Of a stretch of DNA of 7,205 bases, positions 1-5,470 are shown one piece after another. The translations under genes were made by a program, and so were the position numbers. The stretch's first letter is position 1. Each line of letters opens with the position of its first letter. Origin of the DNA: an uncultured Eubacteriales bacterium (GTDB lineage Bacteria > Bacillota > Clostridia > Lachnospirales > Anaerotignaceae); contig CAUHBX010000042.1 in NCBI GenBank assembly GCA_959604475.1, positions 1 through 7,205 on the forward strand. The letters run 5' to 3'. The notes under the pieces were generated by a model that saw only the letters and a list, made by a program, of their open reading frames with translations, did no database searches and was not told the DNA's origin.

Positions 1-90
1 ATACCTGCCAAGCCTTTTAGAGTATTCCTCCACAGCGGCCTGCCAGTATTTTTCCTTAAGTTTTCCTACACAGATAACGCTTATTTTCAT
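1..90 (-). CDS. rlmH: 23S rRNA pseudouridine-1915 N3-methyltransferase RlmH, N-terminal part only
   Basis: Only the first 30 codons are in the window; the gene continues past the left edge. The visible protein begins [19 protein letters not shown] and continues to [10 protein letters not shown], which matches the conserved start of RlmH (older names YbeA, OrfX), including the VGKLK turn and the EY.KRL helix. RlmH is a small SPOUT-class methyltransferase of about 155-160 residues that uses S-adenosylmethionine to methylate pseudouridine 1915 in helix 69 of 23S rRNA on the assembled ribosome. The catalytic C-terminal knot is outside the window, so its integrity cannot be judged. The ATG at 90 is preceded by AAGGGG at 103-98 with a 7-base spacer. 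That site overlaps the TAA stop of walJ (104-102), so the two genes are almost certainly cotranscribed and probably translationally coupled. Confidence 0.93.
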   Translation of the reverse strand, partial: MKISVICVGKLKEKYWQAAVEEYSKRLGRY

Positions 91-101
91 GCCTATGCCC
101 C

Positions 102-896
102 TTAAAGCTCAACCGTCATGCTGTTTGTATACCTTGAAGCCATATCGAGCTGCAAATATGTACCGACTTTAATTCTGTTATCCGCAAGAATTTTTCCGAC
201 CGTTTCATAGGCAAGGTGCGGTTCGTTATTTTCCTTGCTTAAATGTCCTAAAAACACGTATTTAAGCGTGCCGCTCATTATCTCGCTTAATACGTCACCC
301 GCCGCCACATTAGATATATGACCTCTCTCGCCTAAAATTCTCTTTTTTAAAGGCCACGGATAACTGCCTTTTTTAAGCATGTCCACATCATGGTTAGCCT
401 CCAACAGCAGAACATCGGAATCATAAATATTTTCCTTAATACATTCCGTTATGTGGCCAATATCAGTTGCTACCGTCAGCTTTCTGTTCTCCGTAAAAAT
501 ACTGTAAGCCACCGGCTCTATTGTATCATGCGGTATAGCAAACGGCTTGACGCATAAATCTCCGACAACCATCATCCTGTCAGGATATACATATCTTATA
601 TTTTCAGGAGAGAAGTCTCCCACAGTGCTTCCTATTCCCTGCCATGTTCCCGGAGTGGCATATACCGGAATATTATATTTTCTGGACAAAACTCCGGCTC
701 CCTTTATGTGATCCACATGCTCATGTGTTATAAACAGAGCGTCTATATCTTCAGGAGCTAAATCCAGCTGCCTTATATGTTCTGTAAGCTGCTTGCAGCT
801 TATGCCAGCGTCAATTAAAATGTGGGTGTTTCCGTTACTGATGTAAGTACTGTTCCCACTGCTGCCGCTGACGAGAGGACAAAACTTTACACCCAT
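102..896 (-). CDS. walJ: WalJ/YycJ-type metallo-beta-lactamase-fold hydrolase
   Basis: A 264-residue protein of the MBL fold, the usual length for YycJ/WalJ. It opens with [15 protein letters not shown] (the family's SGSxGN signature near residue 11) and LIDAG at 27-31. The metal-binding THEHVDH motif lies at 57-63 (H58, H60, D62, H63), followed by H123 in IPHD, D145 in ATDIGH, EANHD at 166-170 and H218 in FLGHLS. All expected two-metal ligands appear present. Family knowledge: Firmicutes homologues are described as 5'-3' exonuclease-like enzymes linked to DNA repair and usually lie near walRK; the cell-wall link of the name comes from location. I chose ATG 896 because homologues start at MxxxFxxLxSGS and AGGTGGG (913-907) lies 10 bases upstream. 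An in-frame GTG at 911 would add five residues but has only a weak site. It follows murA by 28 bases and precedes rlmH by 11. Confidence 0.93.
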   Translation of the reverse strand: MGVKFCPLVSGSSGNSTYISNGNTHILIDAGISCKQLTEHIRQLDLAPEDIDALFITHEHVDHIKGAGVLSRKYNIPVYATPGTWQGIGSTVGDFSPENIRYVYPDRMMVVGDLCVKPFAIPHDTIEPVAYSIFTENRKLTVATDIGHITECIKENIYDSDVLLLEANHDVDMLKKGSYPWPLKKRILGERGHISNVAAGDVLSEIMSGTLKYVFLGHLSKENNEPHLAYETVGKILADNRIKVGTYLQLDMASRYTNSMTVEL

Positions 897-924
897 AAAC
901 TGTACACCCACCTATGTCTCAATC

Positions 925-2181
925 TCAACATTCTATTCTTTCAATGGAAGCTCCCAAATTAGAGAGTTTCTCCTCTATGTCTTCATATCCACGGTCAATA
1001 TATTTTATATTGTCAATTTCTGTAACGCCTTCGGCATAAAGTCCCGCCACAACCATAGCTGCACCTGCGCGCAGGTCTGTTGCTGATACCTTTGCTCCCT
1101 TTAGGTTTTTAACTCCCTCAATCATCGCAACTCTGGACTCCACCGTTATTTTTGCACCAAGCTGCCTCAGCTCGTCAACGTACTGGTATCTGTTATCCCA
1201 TACGTTCTCGGTTACTACGCTTATCCCTCTGCATCTGCTTAAAAGCGCAGTCATCTGCGGCTGTAAGTCTGTAGGGAAGCCCGGATAGCTCATTGTCTTA
1301 ATATTTGCGCATTCAAGCTCTCCATCGGACATAACCCTTATACTGTCATCCTGTTTTTCAATTTCCACACCCATTTCTGCAAGCTTTGCAGTAAGTGAAT
1401 CCATATGCTTGGGAATAATATTCTTTACAGTAACGTCTCCGCCGGCCATCGCGGCCGCAATCATATAAGTTCCGGCCTCAATCTGGTCCGGAATAATAGT
1501 ATATTCTGCGCTGTGAAGTCTGCTTACGCCCTTAATCCTGATTACGTCTGTTCCTGCGCCCTTAATATTTGCGCCCATCATATTTAGGAAGTTTGCGGTA
1601 TCAACCACATGCGGCTCCTTAGCGGCGTTTTCAATGATAGTTGTACCGTCGGCCATGCTTGCGGCCAGCATTATGTTTATTGTCGCGCCCACGCTGACCT
1701 GGTCCATGTAAATCTGTGCGCCCTTAAGCTTTTCAGCATAAAGGTTTACTATGCCGTTAGACACGTCAACCTTGGCTCCAAGCGCCTTAAAGCCCTTCAG
1801 ATGCAGGTCTATAGGCCTTGTTCCGAAATTACAGCCTCCCGGAAGCGCAACCTCAGCTTTTTTGTACCTTCCAAGCAGGGCTCCCAATAAATAATATGAA
1901 GCGCGGATTTTTTTAACCTCGTCAAATGCCGCGCATGTAGTTATATCGCCCGTGCTGTCAACTTTCAATGTATGCTTATCGATATACTCGCACTGTGCCC
2001 CCATCTTGTTGAGTGTAGAGCGCAGACTTGCGACGTCCTCGATATTCGGCAGATTGTCGATAACGCAGATTCCGTCTGCCATAATAGCCGCGGGTATTAT
2101 GGCAACCGCCGCATTCTTCGCACCGCTGATAAAAACGTCCCCATGGAGCTGTTTACCACCGGTAATAACTAACTTTTCCAT
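925..2181 (-). CDS. murA: UDP-N-acetylglucosamine 1-carboxyvinyltransferase MurA
   Basis: This cytoplasmic enzyme transfers enolpyruvate from phosphoenolpyruvate to UDP-GlcNAc, the first committed step of peptidoglycan synthesis and the target of fosfomycin. The 418-residue protein has the full EPSP-synthase-like fold length. Visible active-site residues match the E. coli numbering closely: K22 in SGAKNAA, C117 in LPGGCNFGTRPIDLH (E. coli Cys115), D305 in YPGFPTDLQ and R397 in YIDRGYE; ENVWDNRYQYVDEL is at 325-338. Because the loop cysteine is retained, fosfomycin sensitivity of the enzyme is expected. ATG 2181 is chosen because the protein then begins MEKLVITGG as in homologues, with GGGAGG at 2199-2194 (12-base spacer). 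An ATG at 2211 would add ten unconserved residues and has no ribosome binding site. Firmicutes often carry two MurA paralogues (MurAA, MurAB/MurZ); which this is cannot be settled here. First gene of the murA-walJ-rlmH set. Confidence 0.97.
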   Translation of the reverse strand: MEKLVITGGKQLHGDVFISGAKNAAVAIIPAAIMADGICVIDNLPNIEDVASLRSTLNKMGAQCEYIDKHTLKVDSTGDITTCAAFDEVKKIRASYYLLGALLGRYKKAEVALPGGCNFGTRPIDLHLKGFKALGAKVDVSNGIVNLYAEKLKGAQIYMDQVSVGATINIMLAASMADGTTIIENAAKEPHVVDTANFLNMMGANIKGAGTDVIRIKGVSRLHSAEYTIIPDQIEAGTYMIAAAMAGGDVTVKNIIPKHMDSLTAKLAEMGVEIEKQDDSIRVMSDGELECANIKTMSYPGFPTDLQPQMTALLSRCRGISVVTENVWDNRYQYVDELRQLGAKITVESRVAMIEGVKNLKGAKVSATDLRAGAAMVVAGLYAEGVTEIDNIKYIDRGYEDIEEKLSNLGASIERIEC

Positions 2182-2270
2182 ATAAGCTGAAAGCCTCCCA
2201 ATATATCTCATGAAAAGCAGTGCGGCTAAAAAGCAGAACTGCCCATAATTAATCTATTTTATAATATTGT

Positions 2271-2299
2271 ATTATAACACCAAAATTTTAACTAGAAAA
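2271..2299 (-). promoter_or_regulatory. Probable sigma-A promoter of murA, extended -10 type
   Basis: On the minus strand the -10 hexamer is a perfect TATAAT (2276-2271), preceded by TG one base away (2279-2278), giving the extended -10 form TGtTATAAT. The -35 at a 17-base spacing is poor (TTTTCT, 2299-2294), which is common for extended -10 promoters. Transcription would start near 2264, leaving a leader of about 83 bases before the murA ATG. The promoter would drive murA, walJ and rlmH. Confidence 0.55.
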
Positions 2300-2435
2300 G
2301 CATTTTTTCTTTATATTACAACATTTATGATAAATTAGGACAAATAACATATTAAATACCACTTTATATTGTATGCTTTAGTCAAAGGCAGGTGCCTGTA
2401 CAGTACATTTTATTTTAAAACATCTTTCTCAGCTA

Positions 2436-2464
2436 TAGAATACTTTATAAAAAACATATATAAT
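2436..2464 (+). promoter_or_regulatory. Candidate promoter of truA
   Basis: A perfect TATAAT lies at 2459-2464, with TAGAAT (three of six matches to TTGACA) 17 bases upstream at 2436-2441. Transcription would start near 2471, giving a leader of only about 20 bases, just long enough to include the AGAGGT ribosome binding site. In DNA this rich in A and T, a TATAAT match alone is weak evidence. Confidence 0.35.
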
Positions 2465-2491
2465 CAAATAAAAAACGAAGAGGTATATATA

Positions 2492-3235
2492 ATGGATAAA
2501 AATATTGCTGTAATTATACAGTACGATGGCACCAGATATAAGGGCTGGCAAAAACAAGGCAACACGTCCGAGACAATTCAGGGTAAGCTTGAATATATAC
2601 TTTCAAAGCTGGCCGAAAAAGAAATTGAAGTCCATGGCTCCGGCCGTACCGACGCAGGCGTGCACGCCGCAGGCCAGCAGGCTAACTTTCATATAGACAC
2701 CGAAATGACACCGGATGAAATAATGGATTATTTAAATTCCAACCTTCCTTCAGACATTGGAGTTATTAAGGCGTGGGAGGCTGCGCCAAGGTTTCACAGC
2801 AGGCTTAACGCAGTTAAAAAAACTTACAGCTATCAAATAAATATCGGGAAAATACCAAGTGTACTTAACGGCAGGTATGCATGGAGGCACCGTGCTCCCC
2901 TTGATTTGAAGGCAATGAGAAATGCGGCTTCGTTGCTGATTGGTACACATGATTTTAAAAGCTTTACAGACCTTAAAAAAAGCAAAAAATCTACGGTAAG
3001 AACAATAGAGAGTATAGAAATTAATGAAACCAGCTCAGGTATTACCATTGATATAACAGGAGACAGCTTCCTTTACCATATGGTTAGGATAATAGTCGGA
3101 ACCCTTGTAGATATTGGGGAAGGCAAAACAAAGCCCGAAGAAATGACGGCAATACTCGGCGCCCTCTCCCGCACCGCCTCAGGCCAGCTGGCTCCGGCTA
3201 AGGGCCTCATGCTTATGAAGGTTAACTATAATTAA
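2492..3235 (+). CDS. truA: tRNA pseudouridine(38-40) synthase TruA
   Basis: TruA converts uridines 38, 39 and 40 in the anticodon arm of many tRNAs to pseudouridine; it acts in the cytoplasm as a homodimer without cofactor. The 247-residue protein is standard length. The catalytic aspartate is D54 in GSGRTDAGVHA (50-59), preceded by the N-terminal YDGTRYKGWQ motif (11-20). FHSRLNAVKKTYSY (101-114) carries the conserved Arg and Tyr of the active site, and GDSFLYHMVRIIVGTL (190-205) is the C-terminal signature. The start is ATG 2492, which gives the canonical MDKNIAVIIQYDG opening and has AGAGGT eight bases upstream; the reading frame stays open back to 2369, but that part is unlike TruA. The gene stands alone here rather than with the ribosomal-protein or ECF-transporter genes that often accompany truA in Firmicutes. 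No terminator is visible after it, so read-through into the next gene is possible. Confidence 0.96.
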   Translation: MDKNIAVIIQYDGTRYKGWQKQGNTSETIQGKLEYILSKLAEKEIEVHGSGRTDAGVHAAGQQANFHIDTEMTPDEIMDYLNSNLPSDIGVIKAWEAAPRFHSRLNAVKKTYSYQINIGKIPSVLNGRYAWRHRAPLDLKAMRNAASLLIGTHDFKSFTDLKKSKKSTVRTIESIEINETSSGITIDITGDSFLYHMVRIIVGTLVDIGEGKTKPEEMTAILGALSRTASGQLAPAKGLMLMKVNYN

Positions 3236-3251
3236 ACAGCGCATTAAAGCA

Positions 3252-3280
3252 TTGACATATAATTACGCATAAAATATAAT
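3252..3280 (+). promoter_or_regulatory. Perfect-consensus sigma-A promoter of the CoA-transferase gene
   Basis: TTGACA (3252-3257) and TATAAT (3275-3280) both match the consensus at all six positions and are exactly 17 bases apart. The -35 begins 16 bases after the truA stop codon. Transcription would start near 3287, leaving a leader of about 69 bases before the CoA-transferase ATG. No obvious operator dyad overlaps the elements. A short GCATT direct repeat (3241-3245 and 3249-3253) abuts the -35. Confidence 0.85.
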
Positions 3281-3355
3281 AAATACAGTTCTACATTACA
3301 GAAGGCAAAGCGGTTATAAAAGACATAAAATCTAACAACGAAAGGAAGTCATGCA

Positions 3356-4663
3356 ATGTCCTATGAAGAAATCTACAATTCAAAATTAATGACGGCCCAG
3401 GAAGCTGTCTGTGCCCATATTAAAAGCGGAGACAAAATTTTTCTGGGCGGGCTTGGAATTGCCGATAAGGTACTTACAACCGTACTTAATAATGTTAAAA
3501 ACGGAAGTTTAGAAAATATATCCTTTTACGGAAATATGACCACAAATAAAATCGGCCTTGATGATGAAAATTTGCCAGCCGATAAATTCAGGTATTATTC
3601 ATTCTTCCACGGGGCGAATGAAAGAGCCGGTGCTGGCAACGCAGTAGTAACCCATGTGCCTCTTCACCTCAGCCGGTTTGAGGATTATTTAAGCTTTGTA
3701 AGCCCTGATGTGGCGGTTATTCCCATGACCCCTCCAAACGAACAAGGCTACTGTAATATCGGCCCGGCAGGCTACGCACCCTCAGGCATTAACCATTCAA
3801 AAAAAATCATAGCCCAGATAAATAAAAATATCCCGAGAGTTTATGGCTCCACACATGACTATCACGTCAATGATATAGCAGCGTTTGTAGAATATCATAA
3901 CGAGGAACTGGTTCCACCGTCGGCCCCTCCTACGCCTCTTGAGGAAAAAATAGCTTCCTACATACTTGAACAAATTCCGGACGGAGCATGTATACAGCTT
4001 GGAATAGGCGGAACAGCCAACGCCGTCGGCTACGGATTAAAGGATAAAAAGCACCTTGGCATACACAGCGAAATGTATACGGATTCGATGGCCTATCTGC
4101 AGAGTATAGGCGCCGCTGACAACAGCTGCAAAACCTTTATGCCCGGCCGCGCAGTCGCCGGCTTTGCCTTTAATACCGCACAGACCAACAGCTTTATCAA
4201 TGAAAATCCAAAGGTATATTTCACGCCCTATCATTTTGTCAATGATATAAGAAATATCGCAGCCAATGACAATATGATTTCAATTAATACCTCAATATCC
4301 ATAGACCTTACCGGCCAGCTGTGCTCAGAAAGCATAGGCTACAGGCAGTTTTCCGGTTCGGGCGGACAGGTCGACTATATTAGAGGCGCTACGCTGTCCA
4401 AAGGAGGAAAATCGTTTATAGCTGTTTCTTCACTGGCTAACACAAAGGAGGGTCCGGTATCAAAAATCTGCCTCAGCCTGGCACAGGGAAGTACGGTGAC
4501 CACACTTAGAGCCGAAACAATGTATGTAGTAACGGAATACGGCTGTGTTAACCTACAGTTCTGCGATATACCCACTCGGGCAAAGCGCCTCATCAGCATA
4601 GCTCACCCGGATTTTAGAGATGAGCTTACCTTTGAGGCTAAAAAGAATGGCCTGATTTATTAA
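3356..4663 (+). CDS. Acetyl-CoA hydrolase/transferase-family CoA-transferase (4-hydroxybutyrate or butyryl-CoA:acetate type)
   Basis: A 435-residue class I CoA-transferase of the family that includes 4-hydroxybutyrate CoA-transferase (AbfT/Cat2) and butyryl-CoA:acetate CoA-transferase (But). Such enzymes move CoA between an acyl-CoA and acetate through a glutamyl-CoA thioester. The catalytic glutamate is E239 in GIHSEMYTD (235-243; Glu238 in the Clostridium aminobutyricum enzyme). The oxyanion-hole loop LGIGG is at 215-219, SGSGGQVDYIRGA at 333-345, YVVTEYG at 390-396 and IAHPDFR at 415-421; SPDVAVIPMTPPNEQGYCNIGP (116-137) is the N-domain signature. The stretch after TEYG reads CVNLQFCDIPTRAKRLI where relatives usually have a VADLRGKS-like run. 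Family membership is firm; the acyl substrate is not. ATG 3356 has AAAGGAAG about 7-9 bases upstream; an out-of-frame ATG at 3351 is too close to that site. It has its own promoter and terminator, so it is probably a single-gene unit in acid fermentation. Confidence 0.9.
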   Translation: MSYEEIYNSKLMTAQEAVCAHIKSGDKIFLGGLGIADKVLTTVLNNVKNGSLENISFYGNMTTNKIGLDDENLPADKFRYYSFFHGANERAGAGNAVVTHVPLHLSRFEDYLSFVSPDVAVIPMTPPNEQGYCNIGPAGYAPSGINHSKKIIAQINKNIPRVYGSTHDYHVNDIAAFVEYHNEELVPPSAPPTPLEEKIASYILEQIPDGACIQLGIGGTANAVGYGLKDKKHLGIHSEMYTDSMAYLQSIGAADNSCKTFMPGRAVAGFAFNTAQTNSFINENPKVYFTPYHFVNDIRNIAANDNMISINTSISIDLTGQLCSESIGYRQFSGSGGQVDYIRGATLSKGGKSFIAVSSLANTKEGPVSKICLSLAQGSTVTTLRAETMYVVTEYGCVNLQFCDIPTRAKRLISIAHPDFRDELTFEAKKNGLIY

Positions 4664-4696
4664 AAAACAGCGCTGGGTATCCAGCGCTGTTTTTTT
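4662..4696 (+). terminator. Strong rho-independent terminator, symmetric enough to act on both strands
   Basis: A perfect 10-base-pair, GC-rich stem (ACAGCGCTGG at 4667-4676 with CCAGCGCTGT at 4681-4690) closes a GTAT loop. A run of T (4690-4696) follows and a run of A (4662-4667) precedes. The A-run includes the last two bases of the CoA-transferase stop codon. Read on the minus strand the same structure also ends in a T-run, so it can stop transcripts arriving from the OmdA-like gene whose stop lies about 85 bases away. Confidence 0.94.
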
Positions 4697-4781
4697 ATAA
4701 AACTATTTTTTATTGGCTGTATGCCTCAATCAGCCGTCATAAGGCATCAAATCATTTTTGACATACAGGCGTACTTAGCAT

Positions 4782-5342
4782 TTACATCGGTTTTAGATTT
4801 CTATTAAGCCTATCCACCATCCATGCAATTCGCTTTTCCCGCCCGGCATCTGTCTTGGCGTCAAAATATGCCCGCGTATATGTCTTCTTTACTGATAAAG
4901 ACATAGCCTGAAAATTTGCATAAGCGGTCTCGTACACTTTTAGTAAACCAGATAAAAAGGCTATCTGTTCTTCTGTCACCGTCGGAGTTTTAGGAGCATC
5001 CCATTGTCCGTTTTTTTTGGCGTCCTCTATTTTCTTAATTCCCCAATGGGTCATAAGTCCTTGTTCTTCAAGGCTTTTAACCAATGCCTTGTTCTTCTCC
5101 GACCACTTACTATTCTCCCTGCGTAAGGAAAAATATTTCTTGTAAGTTTTGTCATCAATGCTTTGCATCTGTCCGTCAATCCAGCCAAAGCAGAGGGCTT
5201 CTTCAAGCGCTTCGCTTGCCTTTATTGTTTTCGGTCCGCCCGCTTTTCCAAATAGAAGCCAGACGCCGGAATTTGACATACAATAATCAGAAAGCCATTG
5301 CCTGAACTCTCCTCTGGTTGCAAATTCCATTATGTCACTCAC
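4782..5342 (-). CDS. YdeI/OmdA-family protein (bacteriocin-protection/OmpD-associated family)
   Basis: A 186-residue soluble protein with the family's hallmarks: REGxxxWL-like GEFRQWL near the start (11-17), the core EALCFGWIDGQ at 48-58, FSLRRENSKWSEKN at 71-84, then GxM..WGI..IEDAKKNGQW at about 95-114. It ends in the OmdA-type helical tail KTYTRAYFDAKT...REKRIAWMVDRL at about 153-179. No signal peptide or membrane segment is seen. The family name comes from reports on enterobacterial proteins; the biochemical role is not established, and nothing here adds to it. I chose GTG 5342 because GGGGAGG (5357-5351) lies eight bases upstream and homologues start about there. An ATG at 5423 gives 27 extra residues unlike the family, and its AGGA sits almost against the start codon. 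It lies downstream of the M20 gene on the same strand; no terminator is visible between them. Confidence 0.83.
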   Translation of the reverse strand: MSDIMEFATRGEFRQWLSDYCMSNSGVWLLFGKAGGPKTIKASEALEEALCFGWIDGQMQSIDDKTYKKYFSLRRENSKWSEKNKALVKSLEEQGLMTHWGIKKIEDAKKNGQWDAPKTPTVTEEQIAFLSGLLKVYETAYANFQAMSLSVKKTYTRAYFDAKTDAGREKRIAWMVDRLNRNLKPM

Positions 5343-5357
5343 TATATGTTCCTCCCC
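5343..5357 (-). promoter_or_regulatory. Ribosome binding site that decides the OmdA-like start
   Basis: GGGGAGG at 5357-5351 is followed by an eight-base spacer and a GTG codon at 5342. This is far better placed than the AGGA beside the upstream ATG at 5423, and it favours the shorter protein. Confidence 0.7.
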
Positions 5358-5470
5358 TCGTAAGTCTTCTCCCTTGATTTCACAGGCTTTTCTTAGTAAA
5401 AAGATTTTCTCGTTGCGAAACATTTCCTATTTTTAAAGACTGCTCACATCTGGTAAACCTTCCATCAATA

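Larger units (their letters stand above)
2182..2491. other. AT-rich divergent intergenic region between murA and truA
   Basis: This 310-base gap separates two genes transcribed away from each other. It is much richer in A and T than the flanking genes and contains promoter-like hexamers on both strands, listed separately. The murA leader (about 80 bases) carries CTGCTTTT twice on the minus strand (2235-2228 and 2220-2213) and a possible loose GCAGT/ACTGC pairing, but no stem convincing enough for an attenuator. A compact palindromic patch, AGGCAGGTGCCTG, sits at 2386-2398. An open reading frame runs through the right part in frame with truA from 2369, but its sequence is low-complexity and unlike TruA, so I treat it as non-coding. 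I see no RNA gene or riboswitch. Confidence 0.6.

Noticed and set aside
1405..2185. Several plus-strand open frames inside murA
   Set aside because: They are shadows on the opposite strand of a full-length MurA with all catalytic residues, and have no recognisable protein features.
2369..2491. In-frame extension upstream of truA adding 41 residues
   Set aside because: The residues are unlike TruA, the DNA is intergenic in composition, no ribosome binding site precedes 2369, and ATG 2492 has a good site and the canonical N-terminus.
3235..3252. Possible terminator between truA and the CoA-transferase gene
   Set aside because: Only 16 bases separate the truA stop from the -35, with no GC-rich stem or T-run.
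3351..3389. Twelve-codon overlapping reading frame (ATG 3351) at the CoA-transferase start, possible leader peptide
   Set aside because: The AAAGGAAG site is only a few bases from this ATG but well spaced for 3356, and the peptide shows no regulatory codon run. Probably a chance overlap.
4715..4747. Inverted repeats GGCTG/CAGCC and ATGCCT/AGGCAT after the OmdA-like gene
   Set aside because: The arms are five to six bases with loops of 11 to 15, they compete with each other, and no T-run follows on either strand. The terminator at 4662-4696 suffices.
4758..4786. TTGACA with a 17-base spacing to TTTACA on the plus strand, possible antisense promoter into the OmdA-like gene
   Set aside because: The -10 matches only three of six positions, and no gene or conserved RNA lies downstream.
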